DNA from: Algoriphagus zhangzhouensis | Lineage (GTDB): Bacteria > Bacteroidota > Bacteroidia > Cytophagales > Cyclobacteriaceae | DNA length: 64,000 nucleotides | Reading direction: 5' to 3' | NCBI RefSeq assembly: GCF_900148515.1 | Contig: NZ_FRXN01000001.1 | Location: 992,001 to 1,056,000, forward strand | Part shown: positions 26,825-35,208 of the stretch, one piece after another | How positions within the stretch are numbered: the stretch's first letter is position 1 | Layout: each line of letters starts with the position of its first letter | Made by a program: the position numbers and the translations under genes | Notes under the pieces: generated by a model | The model's input: only the letters and a program-made list of their open reading frames with translations | Database searches by the model: none | What the model was told of the DNA's origin: nothing

Positions 26825-28324
26825 ATGAAGCATTTAGATAAATTATTTCAAGAGCTTTCTCAGCAACAGCTAGAAAAGAAAACCAGAAGACATTTTCTAA
26901 TGGATTGTGTCAGCAAAATGGGAGGTCTGGCTTTAGCCCCTCTGATGTTCGGCTGTGGATTGGAATCCAAACCTAAAGGATTGGAATTAAGCCAAAGAGA
27001 CTTGAATCCTTTGGCTCCTCTTCCACCTCCTTTCAGAGGAAAAGCCAAGTCCATCATCTATTTACATATGGCAGGCGCTCCCTCCCAGTTAGAATTATTT
27101 GACTACAAGCCAGAATTGGCAAAATACCATAATCAACCTTGTCCAGAGTCTCTTTTGGAAGGAAGGACATTTGCCTTTATCCGAGGAGTTCCTAATCTAT
27201 TGGGTCCACAGGCAAACTTCACTCAAAAAGGTGAATCAGGAGCTTGGGTATCAGACTTTTTACCTCATTTCTCTCAGGTAATAGATGATGTGGCCTTCCT
27301 TAAAGCTGTTCATACTGATCAATTCAACCACGGACCCGCCCAGCTATTTATGCAAACGGGTAGCCCAAGATTGGGACGTCCTAGTTTGGGAAGTTGGGTT
27401 ACTTATGGATTGGGCACTGAAAATCAAAACTTACCAGGATTTGTGGTTTTGACTTCTGGTGGAAAAACCCCAGATGCAGGCAAAAGTGTTTGGGGAAGTG
27501 GCTTTCTACCATCTGTTTATCAGGGAGTACAATGTAGATCCAAAGGAGATCCGGTGCTTTATCTCCAAGATCCTGATGGCATGTCCCGAGATATGAAGAA
27601 AAATTTGATCTCGGCTATCAATGATGTCAATAAGGAAGAATTCAACCAATATGGGGATCCAGAAATTCTAGCCAGAATCAATCAATATGAAATGGCATAC
27701 AGAATGCAAATTGAGGTACCTGAAGTGATGGACATCAATGATGAACCTGAATACATTCATGAGCTTTATGGAACTCAGCCTGGAAAAGAATCCTTCGCCA
27801 ATAATTGTCTTTTGGCTCGAAAACTAGTTGAAAAAGGGGTCAGAGTCGTTCAGTTGTATGATTGGGGCTGGGATTCTCATGGAACAGATCATGATGGGTC
27901 TATTGATATGGGACTTAGAAATAAGTGCCGTGAAATTGACCGTCCTATGACTGCCTTACTTTTAGATCTCAAACAAAGAGGCTTGTTAGAAGACACTCTT
28001 GTAGTTTGGGGTGGTGAGTTTGGAAGAACACCAATGCAGGAAAATCGGGAAGGAAAACAGCAAAGTTTCTTGGGAAGAGATCATCACGGAGATGCATTTA
28101 CCATGTGGATGGCCGGAGGAGGTGTAAAAAAAGGAGCAAGCTATGGTATCACTGATGACTTTGGTTTTTCAGGAGTTGATGAACGGGTTTCTGTTCATGA
28201 CATCCATGCTACTATACTTCATTTGATGGGCTTTGATCACGAACAGTTCACGTATGATTTCCAAGGCCGACCTTTCAGACTGACAGATGTGGAAGGAGAA
28301 TTAATTAGAAAAATTATCGCTTAA
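26825..28324 (+). CDS. Tat-exported DUF1501 protein
   Basis: A 499-residue protein of the alkaline-phosphatase-like/sulfatase-related DUF1501 family. The N-terminus has a twin-arginine motif (TRRHFL, residues 20-25) and a hydrophobic stretch ending in MFGC (Cys44), so it is probably a Tat-dependent lipoprotein. Family features: HMAGAPSQLELFDYKPEL near 80, QLYDWGWDSHGTD near 342, WGGEFGRTPM near 399 and GRDHHGDAFTMW near 418-429. These His/Asp residues resemble metal ligands of the phosphatase fold. DUF1501 genes nearly always accompany DUF1549/DUF1553 genes, as here, 1 base downstream. Confidence 0.92.
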   Translation: MKHLDKLFQELSQQQLEKKTRRHFLMDCVSKMGGLALAPLMFGCGLESKPKGLELSQRDLNPLAPLPPPFRGKAKSIIYLHMAGAPSQLELFDYKPELAKYHNQPCPESLLEGRTFAFIRGVPNLLGPQANFTQKGESGAWVSDFLPHFSQVIDDVAFLKAVHTDQFNHGPAQLFMQTGSPRLGRPSLGSWVTYGLGTENQNLPGFVVLTSGGKTPDAGKSVWGSGFLPSVYQGVQCRSKGDPVLYLQDPDGMSRDMKKNLISAINDVNKEEFNQYGDPEILARINQYEMAYRMQIEVPEVMDINDEPEYIHELYGTQPGKESFANNCLLARKLVEKGVRVVQLYDWGWDSHGTDHDGSIDMGLRNKCREIDRPMTALLLDLKQRGLLEDTLVVWGGEFGRTPMQENREGKQQSFLGRDHHGDAFTMWMAGGGVKKGASYGITDDFGFSGVDERVSVHDIHATILHLMGFDHEQFTYDFQGRPFRLTDVEGELIRKIIA

Positions 28325-28327
28325 TAC

Positions 28328-29200
28328 ATGCACCAATTTTCCAGATTGCTCTTAGCAATTGCTTTTATTTCGATTTCATTCAATTCAATTGCCCAAAAAC
28401 AAGTTCTCTTCTTCCAAACAGATTGGGGGAATGAACTACCAATGGATGACTTTTTAGCCAAAACCAAAGCTGACGGATACGATGGTATCGAAGTCTGGAT
28501 GCCTAGGTCCGATGAAGCCAAACAAAAGCTAAAAGAAGGTCTTGAAAAGTATGATTTGAAAGTCCTCTTCCTTCATGGAACGAACAAAGGCTTACCTTTT
28601 GAGGAGTCCTTAAAAGCCTATGAGGAGGGTTTAAGATATATCTTAACCTGGAAACCAGTCAAAGTAAATAGTCACACAGGAAGTGATTTTTGGACCTTGG
28701 AGCAAAATCTTGCTTTCATCAAAGCTGGTCAAAAAATAGCTCAAGAATCAGGTATCCCCTTAATCCATGAAACTCATCGAGGTAGATTTTCCAATACACT
28801 TCCAGCAACCTTGGAAATGATTGAAGCTTTTCCTGAATTGAGATTGAATCTGGATATCAGTCATTGGATGGTAGTTCATGAAAAACTGATCCAAAAGCAA
28901 GATCCTTTCCTTAAGTCAGTATTACCTCATATAGATCATATTCATTCCAGAGTTGGATTTGCTGAAGGACCTCAAGTGAATAATCCTGCAGCTCCAGAAT
29001 GGAAACATGCTGTAGAAGTGCATATGGAGATTTGGAAAGAAATCATCTTGAATTTTCCTGAGGATACTTTTACGATTACTACCGAATTTGGTCCTCCCCC
29101 ATATTTACCAACCGTTCCGTTCTCCAACGTTCCGATTGCTGACCAATGGGAAGCGAATGTTTACATTATGAATTTGATCAAAAAACATCTAAATGATTGA
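28328..29200 (+). CDS. Secreted sugar phosphate isomerase/epimerase-like TIM barrel
   Basis: A 290-residue AP_endonuc_2/xylose-isomerase-like TIM barrel preceded by a signal peptide (residues 1-22, FNSIAQK), so it works in the periplasm and therefore probably not on a sugar phosphate. Metal-ligand candidates are Glu55-type IEVW, HETHRGRF near 143, DISHWMVVHE near 178 and HIHSRVG near 204, then a late TTEFGP. Exported members are found in Bacteroidota gene clusters for sugars oxidised to 3-keto forms; whether that applies here is inference. It starts 3 bases after the DUF1501 gene and overlaps the next gene by 8 bases. Confidence 0.85.
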   Translation: MHQFSRLLLAIAFISISFNSIAQKQVLFFQTDWGNELPMDDFLAKTKADGYDGIEVWMPRSDEAKQKLKEGLEKYDLKVLFLHGTNKGLPFEESLKAYEEGLRYILTWKPVKVNSHTGSDFWTLEQNLAFIKAGQKIAQESGIPLIHETHRGRFSNTLPATLEMIEAFPELRLNLDISHWMVVHEKLIQKQDPFLKSVLPHIDHIHSRVGFAEGPQVNNPAAPEWKHAVEVHMEIWKEIILNFPEDTFTITTEFGPPPYLPTVPFSNVPIADQWEANVYIMNLIKKHLND

Positions 29201-30575
29201 GTTTATTTTTCCTCTTTTTGGAAGGTTCCATCCTATCTTAGTTCACCTTCCGATTGGCTTTCTGGCCTTTGGAATCATCTTGGTTTTCTTGAGTAAAAAA
29301 GGAGACAGCAAGCACTTGGATTCCATTCGTCTGGCCTTTTTACTTGGAGCTATTTCAGCCATACTTTCATCTATTTCTGGTTTCCTTCAGTACCAATACG
29401 AAGGATTCAGCTGGGATTCGGTTCAGTTTCATTTCTATTTTGGAAGTGGTACTGCTCTATTTTCATTTTGGCTCTTTTATGAAATCAATAAATCAAATGA
29501 GATTCCACCTAAGTTTAAATTGAAGGCTGGGATATTATTTGCTTTACTCCTATTCACAGGTCACTTGGGAGGAAATATCACTCATGGAGAAACCTATCTT
29601 ATTGAACCTTTACCTGCAGAAATGCAGAACTTTCTAGGCTACGATACATCTGAGAAAAAGGGCTTAGAAATCCCCGAAAATGGATGGGAGGAGTTGGCCT
29701 ATTACGAGGATGTAGTTCAACCAATCCTCAATCAAAACTGTGCAAGTTGCCATAATACCAGAAACAAGAAAGGCGAATTAGACTTGTCTAGTTACAATTC
29801 CCTTTTGGAAGGAGGAGAAGATGGCTTTATTCTAACCAGTGGAAGTCCAGAGGACAGTCCGCTTTTTTCAAGGTTGGTACTTCCCAAAGAAGATGAAGAC
29901 CATATGCCTCCAAAGGAAAAGCGTCAAATGCACAAAGAAGAGATTGAGTTGATCCAGAGATGGATTGCCTTGGGAGGAAACACTGAATCCAAATTGGGAG
30001 ATGCAAATATTGAGACTGAATTGTTGGAACCTTTTATCAAACGTGAAGAGATTCCATTCTACTCAACCGCCTCCGTGAATCCAGTTTCAAAAGATGATCT
30101 GAATACACTAAAAGATGAGGGTTTCTTTGCTGAGCCAGTTTCTGAGCAATCAAACTGGATCATGATTTCCTGCATCAACTTCCCTTCTTTTTCAGATTCA
30201 GATTGGCAAAAATTAAATTCTGTAAAAGATCAGTTAGCCTTTTTGGATCTATCTAGAACTCAAATTACCGATCAAAGTCTGGATCAAATTGCAGGCTTTC
30301 CCAACTTGACTGTGTTGAAATTAAACGAGTCGGATATTTCAGGAAGTGGATTGGAAACGCTTCTAAAAAATGAAAACCTGAAGAACCTCTATTTAAACAA
30401 AACTCAGGTGACATTGGAGCAATTGGAATCACTTCAAGATCACCCGAGTTTAGAAAAGGTCTTTGCATTTGATACTCCAGCAGCCGAAAACGACAAGTCC
30501 AAAGAGTTTAGCTTTCATTTGGAAAAAGGAAATTACTTACTCCCTAAACTAGCTACCGACACTATAGTTTTTTAA
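29193..30575 (+). CDS. DUF2231 membrane protein with cytochrome c and leucine-rich-repeat domains
   Basis: A 460-residue fusion. Four helices in the first 135 residues form a DUF2231-type membrane module (RFHPILVHLPIGFLAFG at 11-27 and a histidine-containing HLGGNITHGE near 127-136 that could bind heme). A PSCyt1-like domain follows, with heme motif CASCH at about 183-187 and the MPPKEK(R)Q end near 247. The last 150 residues are leucine-rich repeats. It is the last gene of the operon; the membrane part could receive electrons through the c-type heme. The 3' end overlaps the convergent ArsC-like gene in the tetranucleotide TTAA. Confidence 0.87.
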   Translation: MIEFIFPLFGRFHPILVHLPIGFLAFGIILVFLSKKGDSKHLDSIRLAFLLGAISAILSSISGFLQYQYEGFSWDSVQFHFYFGSGTALFSFWLFYEINKSNEIPPKFKLKAGILFALLLFTGHLGGNITHGETYLIEPLPAEMQNFLGYDTSEKKGLEIPENGWEELAYYEDVVQPILNQNCASCHNTRNKKGELDLSSYNSLLEGGEDGFILTSGSPEDSPLFSRLVLPKEDEDHMPPKEKRQMHKEEIELIQRWIALGGNTESKLGDANIETELLEPFIKREEIPFYSTASVNPVSKDDLNTLKDEGFFAEPVSEQSNWIMISCINFPSFSDSDWQKLNSVKDQLAFLDLSRTQITDQSLDQIAGFPNLTVLKLNESDISGSGLETLLKNENLKNLYLNKTQVTLEQLESLQDHPSLEKVFAFDTPAAENDKSKEFSFHLEKGNYLLPKLATDTIVF

Positions 30576-30925
30576 GAAAGGTGGCTTTCGATTGCTTCCT
30601 CATCAAAACCCAGTGTGATACTTCCATCACCGTAAACAATCACTGGTCTTTTGATCATGCTGGAGTTTTCTACCAAAATAGGAAGGGCTGATTTTTGGGA
30701 TTCCAAGGCAGCTTTTTGAGAATCATCCATCTTTCTATAGGTCGTTCCCTTTTTATTGACTAGCTGCTCCAAGGATACTTTTTCTAGAAATCCTTCCAAT
30801 AAATCCTTGGTTGGTTTCTGTTTTTTATAATCGATAAAATCATAGGCTACTCCTTTTTCTTCCAAAAAAGTGAAAGCCTTTTTCATGGTATTACAGTTTT
30901 TGATTCCGTAAACTTTAACTGACAT
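30572..30925 (-). CDS. ArsC/Spx/YffB-family reductase-like protein
   Basis: A 117-residue thioredoxin-fold protein with VYGIKNCNTMKKA at the N-terminus: one active-site Cys (Cys11) and no CxxC, as in YffB and ArsC-related proteins. The conserved KRPVIVYGDG segment is near 92-101. True arsenate reductase activity is doubtful because no ars genes are near; YffB-like glutathione or thiol chemistry is an alternative. Single gene, convergent with the DUF2231 operon. Confidence 0.88.
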   Translation of the reverse strand: MSVKVYGIKNCNTMKKAFTFLEEKGVAYDFIDYKKQKPTKDLLEGFLEKVSLEQLVNKKGTTYRKMDDSQKAALESQKSALPILVENSSMIKRPVIVYGDGSITLGFDEEAIESHLS

Positions 30926-30970
30926 GGTTTTCGTTTTGATTAATTGATTTCAAGATTCAATGTGAATGTA

Positions 30971-31005
30971 AAGATACCCGGGATTTCAAAACCTTCGGGT
31001 ATCTT
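30971..31005 (-). terminator. Terminator candidate after the M14 peptidase gene
   Basis: Perfect 10-bp stem AAGATACCCG/CGGGTATCTT with a 15-base loop. The T-tract on the minus strand is short, so efficiency is uncertain. Confidence 0.55.
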
Positions 31006-31018
31006 CCATCCAACAATA

Positions 31019-33778
31019 TTAATCTCCTAAATGATTCCAGTTGATAATGGCGTTCCAAACTAAAGGAGCATCATGATGATTCAAATAGCGATGAAGTGGA
31101 TCAAAGGTAAAGGCAACAATTCTACCTTTCCCTACAGGAACATTGAAAATCCCTCCTTGACCAATAATCGTTTGCTCATTTCTCACCATCCCAGATCTCA
31201 CATAAGGTACAGGCTTTCCTTCACTTTCTTTTTTCAAATCCTTATCAGGATTTTCCATCCCCATGATTTCTCCGGTATAAGGCTCTTCATCCTTCAAGGG
31301 CTTCGTTCCATATTGAAGAACCATCATGTCTCTTTTTGCCAAATCGACTCCATACAATGGACCATTTCCTCTAAAAATGGAGAAAACCTCAGGATAGCCA
31401 TACAACAATGGACTGCTAGAATCCTTAGCTTTTACAGTAACAACAGATCCTGGATGGAAAAGACCTCCTGCATTATGAGGATCTAAATCTCTTGTAATTC
31501 CTGTTTCTGCAACCATCCTCGTTGAATTGTCTAGAGTGATCACCAAGCCTCCTGCCTCAACAAACTTTTTCAAATTATCAATTCCCAAAAATCCTGGACC
31601 TCCAGTCATATCATCCGTAGAATCAGGATATCCATGAGAAGGAAACTCTTCGGTTTTGGTATACGGCATAGGACCAAATCTACTATCTACACCATGAATA
31701 AAAGAGGAGACATCTCCCCTGCTTCTTGGCACCAAAATCACATCAAACTTAGATTTCAAATCCCCAGCTTTCAGATCATCTTTATCAATTGAGGTATATG
31801 GAATACCACGTTGCTCAAAGGTGTATCTAGACCATCCTTCATCCTGAGTATTGAACCAAGTATGGTAAATCGCAATTTTAGGAAGGTCTATAGCATGAAC
31901 TTCAGAGCTTTCCGGTGCCTGAGAAGCTCTAGTAATATCCAACTCAAACTTTTCTCCCAACTCTTTGGCTTGGGAGGAAGAAATCCCCTTGATCCAAATC
32001 GACCCTGAAGCCAAGCTATCTGACCCGGTTTTCAACCCAGATTCTAATACATTGATTTCTAGATCAGATTCTTGCTCTATTAACCAATACAAAGCAGGCA
32101 AAACTGTATTCTGAGCCTTGTAGGAAATGTAATAATTGGACCCGCTCCCATCGACTTTACCGTCATATGAAGCATCCGTATTAACTAAAGACAAGCTATT
32201 TCTATCAAAATCAATTGAATCTTTCACTTCCACGTCCACTCCATAGAGGTAGCTCAAAGTCCAGGCAATATCATCGTATGGAGGAAATTTGGCATCTTTT
32301 GGATACTTCTGCTCAGAAAGTAATGTCACAGCCAAGTTTCTGTAAGGTTGATCCAATAAAACATAATAGGCTCCTTCACCATCCTCATGAACCTCAATCG
32401 CCTGAGCCCTCAATTGATTTACCAAATATGCAGCCATAGCTGGATCTCTTTGCTCTGCTGGAATCACATAAGCTCTAGGCCCTTCGGTGCTTCCTTTTCT
32501 TATGGAATTGATCCCTTTTTGATAGAAGTTTCTTAGCAACTGTTCTCCATTTTGAGCAGCATAGCTTAAGGATGCCAAAACGCCCGCCTGCATGTAATTC
32601 ACATTATTTCTAGCTGACCAATAAACTTTTTCAGAAGGTGGATCAGGACGGTACCATTCTCTCGTGGTCGCAGGATCCCCGGCATATCTAGCCTTAGAAA
32701 GATCTCTCAAATAGGTATTTGCACCGGCATTCCCAAAAGTCTCATAGAAGCGTCCGTTTGAGTTATGGTTATTGGCAACCCAAATCCCATATCCAGGCCA
32801 CCAGCCATCGTAAAAGGCCCATGTAAAGGCTCCAGGCATTCCCTGAGCAGCCAATGTTGTGATGTCATGATTGGCCATGATTTGCCATTCACCAATCGTA
32901 ACAGGATCTACTTGCTCATTGTATGGGCCTGTTCCTGTCGATATATAAAGTAAAGGCACGGATTCATGTAAATCCAACATTACCGTTGGATGCCATTCGT
33001 AGAAAATATTGAAAATCGCCTTTGTTAATTCTTGAGAAACCTGCAAGCCATCTCGGTTATTGTCATGGTAAACATATGTTCCCCAATAAGGCGCAGATCT
33101 AGGGAAACCATCATCCCACTCAGTTCTTGCCTTACTATATCGATAGTACCAATCTACTACTTTATCCCTTCCATCTGGTTCGGAAACAGGATTGATCAAC
33201 ACAATCACATTATCCAATATCTTCTGGATGCTTTTATCCTCACTGGTTACCAATCGATAGGCTAATTCCATCAACATTTCTGGAGACCCCATTTCAGTGG
33301 AATGCAAGCCCCCATTTAGGTAGTAAACAGGTTTTGCCTTTTCAAAAATCTCTTCAGCTTTTTCTGAATCAATCTTTCTTGGGTCTGCCAATTGATCTAA
33401 GTACTCCCGATAGGTATCTAAATTCCCCATACTTTCATCACTCCCGATCACAACCATATTGATTGGTCTTCCTTCCTCAGTTGTCCCGACTTGCTTTATA
33501 CTTAGGTTGGGGGATGCATCCGCCAAGGCCTTATAATACCCATATATTGCTGTGGTATTATGCATGACTCCTGGAGCTCCGATGATTTGTCCAAAATGCT
33601 TAGAGGGTGAAGGAATTGTCGGGTGCTCAACAACTCCCAATACAGAACTGGGTAGAAAGCGCGTATCAGTAGTGTATTCCTTGATCTTAGCATTATAAGC
33701 CTGATCAATTTGTTGGGCTTGGGCGAAAAAACTACTCCCTAAGAGACAGAGACCTGCTCCCAGAATTTTTGAGTTCAT
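31019..33778 (-). CDS. Secreted M14 family zinc carboxypeptidase
   Basis: A 919-residue exported metallopeptidase (signal peptide to about 21, FFAQAQQ). The catalytic domain covers about 55-420: NGGLHSTEMGSPEM (near 155-168) supplies the HxxE zinc ligands and a later MLDLHES near 270 is typical of this group of large Bacteroidota M14 proteins. The C-terminal half (about 640-900) looks like a glutamine-amidotransferase-like/ThuA-type fold (GGLVITLDNSTRMV). It probably trims peptides in the periplasm or outside. Transcribed alone, with its own terminator candidate. Confidence 0.87.
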   Translation of the reverse strand: MNSKILGAGLCLLGSSFFAQAQQIDQAYNAKIKEYTTDTRFLPSSVLGVVEHPTIPSPSKHFGQIIGAPGVMHNTTAIYGYYKALADASPNLSIKQVGTTEEGRPINMVVIGSDESMGNLDTYREYLDQLADPRKIDSEKAEEIFEKAKPVYYLNGGLHSTEMGSPEMLMELAYRLVTSEDKSIQKILDNVIVLINPVSEPDGRDKVVDWYYRYSKARTEWDDGFPRSAPYWGTYVYHDNNRDGLQVSQELTKAIFNIFYEWHPTVMLDLHESVPLLYISTGTGPYNEQVDPVTIGEWQIMANHDITTLAAQGMPGAFTWAFYDGWWPGYGIWVANNHNSNGRFYETFGNAGANTYLRDLSKARYAGDPATTREWYRPDPPSEKVYWSARNNVNYMQAGVLASLSYAAQNGEQLLRNFYQKGINSIRKGSTEGPRAYVIPAEQRDPAMAAYLVNQLRAQAIEVHEDGEGAYYVLLDQPYRNLAVTLLSEQKYPKDAKFPPYDDIAWTLSYLYGVDVEVKDSIDFDRNSLSLVNTDASYDGKVDGSGSNYYISYKAQNTVLPALYWLIEQESDLEINVLESGLKTGSDSLASGSIWIKGISSSQAKELGEKFELDITRASQAPESSEVHAIDLPKIAIYHTWFNTQDEGWSRYTFEQRGIPYTSIDKDDLKAGDLKSKFDVILVPRSRGDVSSFIHGVDSRFGPMPYTKTEEFPSHGYPDSTDDMTGGPGFLGIDNLKKFVEAGGLVITLDNSTRMVAETGITRDLDPHNAGGLFHPGSVVTVKAKDSSSPLLYGYPEVFSIFRGNGPLYGVDLAKRDMMVLQYGTKPLKDEEPYTGEIMGMENPDKDLKKESEGKPVPYVRSGMVRNEQTIIGQGGIFNVPVGKGRIVAFTFDPLHRYLNHHDAPLVWNAIINWNHLGD

Positions 33779-33884
33779 AATCTGAAGGGTTAGTGGTTGA
33801 CTTAATAGTCAGAATATAAGCCAAAAGATTAAAAAGCCCTTCAAATTTTGAACAAAAGGACAATCTTTAGTTTGGAAGAGGACA

Positions 33885-33912
33885 TAAAAAAAGGCCGAAT
33901 CAATCGGCCTTA
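33885..33912 (-). terminator. Rho-independent terminator after hemL
   Basis: AAGGCCGAT/ATCGGCCTT-type stem around TGAT, followed on the minus strand by seven T residues; begins a few bases behind the hemL stop. Confidence 0.88.
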
Positions 33913-33915
33913 AAT

Positions 33916-35208
33916 TTAGGAATGGATCTCAATCATGCTTTCGCGATGAGCTTCCAGTATTTTATCGATTAGTTCATCTTTCAAAGCTGTAGAAAGGAAC
34001 AAACTTTCAAACTGACTTGGTGCCAAGTAAATACCTCTTTTCAGCATTGCTTGGAAGTATTTCCCAAATAAAGCAGTATCAGATTTTTTCGCAGATTCAA
34101 AATCATAAACAGGCTGATCTGTGAAGAAAAGACAATACATACTTCCCAAATGATTGACTGAATAATTATACCCCAACACTTGGTTGATGTTCTGGATTCC
34201 CTCAGAAACCTTTCTACTGATTTCATTCAGCTTTGTATAAACAGATTTTTGAGCGTTCAAGTGTCTCAACATCGCCAATCCAGCAGCCATTGCAATTGGA
34301 TTACCTGATAGGGTTCCTGCCTGATATACTGGACCTGCTGGAGACACGTGCTCCATGATTTCCTTTTTGCCACCATAAGCACCTACTGGCATACCGCCAC
34401 CAATGATTTTACCTAGAGTAGTCATATCAGGAGTCACTCCGAAAAGCTCTTGAGCTCCACCCGGAGACAATCTGAAACCAGTCATTACCTCATCAAAAAT
34501 CAATACAATTCCTTCTCGGGTACAGATTTCCCTCAATCCTTCCAAGTATCCCGGCTTTGGCAATGCCAATCCCATATTTCCTGGAACAGGCTCTAAAATC
34601 AAAGCTGCAATTTCACCTTTGTTTGCTTCAACCAACTCTTCGATTGCTTCCAGAGAGTTATAGGGTGCCAAAAGTGTATCTTTTGCAGTTCCTTTGGTCA
34701 CACCCGGTGAATCAGGGTTTCCCATAGTAATAGCACCAGAACCAGCTGCAATCAAGAAGGAATCACCGTGTCCATGATAGTGACCTTCCATTTTGATGAA
34801 CTTATCTCTTCCTGTATAGCCTCTTGCTACTCGGATAGCAGACATGGTAGCTTCGGTACCTGAGTTCACCATTCTGACTTTTTCTACGGAAGGAACCATG
34901 CTTATTATCAATTCAGCAATCTCAATCTCTCTAGCCGTTGGAGCGCCAAAAGAAGTCCCATTTTCCATAGCCTGAATCACCGCTTCTCTAATCAATGTGT
35001 GATTGTGACCAATAATCATTGGTCCCCAGCTGTTGATTAGCTCGATGTAGCGATTGTCATCTTCATCAAAGATGTAAGCCCCATCAGCTCTTTTGATAAA
35101 AATAGGTTCACCCCCTACGGCTCTAAATGCACGTACTGGCGAATTAACACCTCCGGGAATGAAGTTTTGGGCATGGGCAAAAAGCCGCTTGCTTTCAGAT
35201 ATGTTCAT
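33916..35208 (-). CDS. hemL: Glutamate-1-semialdehyde 2,1-aminomutase
   Basis: Converts glutamate-1-semialdehyde to 5-aminolevulinate, the step after HemA. 430 residues, with the class-III aminotransferase landmarks GGVNSPVRAF near 19-28, NSGTEATMSAIRVAR near 115-129, EPVPGNMG near 206-213 and the PLP lysine Lys267 in TTLGKIIGGG. It overlaps the upstream periplasmic-binding protein gene by 4 bases and ends in a terminator, so it is the last gene of that unit. Confidence 0.95.
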   Translation of the reverse strand: MNISESKRLFAHAQNFIPGGVNSPVRAFRAVGGEPIFIKRADGAYIFDEDDNRYIELINSWGPMIIGHNHTLIREAVIQAMENGTSFGAPTAREIEIAELIISMVPSVEKVRMVNSGTEATMSAIRVARGYTGRDKFIKMEGHYHGHGDSFLIAAGSGAITMGNPDSPGVTKGTAKDTLLAPYNSLEAIEELVEANKGEIAALILEPVPGNMGLALPKPGYLEGLREICTREGIVLIFDEVMTGFRLSPGGAQELFGVTPDMTTLGKIIGGGMPVGAYGGKKEIMEHVSPAGPVYQAGTLSGNPIAMAAGLAMLRHLNAQKSVYTKLNEISRKVSEGIQNINQVLGYNYSVNHLGSMYCLFFTDQPVYDFESAKKSDTALFGKYFQAMLKRGIYLAPSQFESLFLSTALKDELIDKILEAHRESMIEIHS

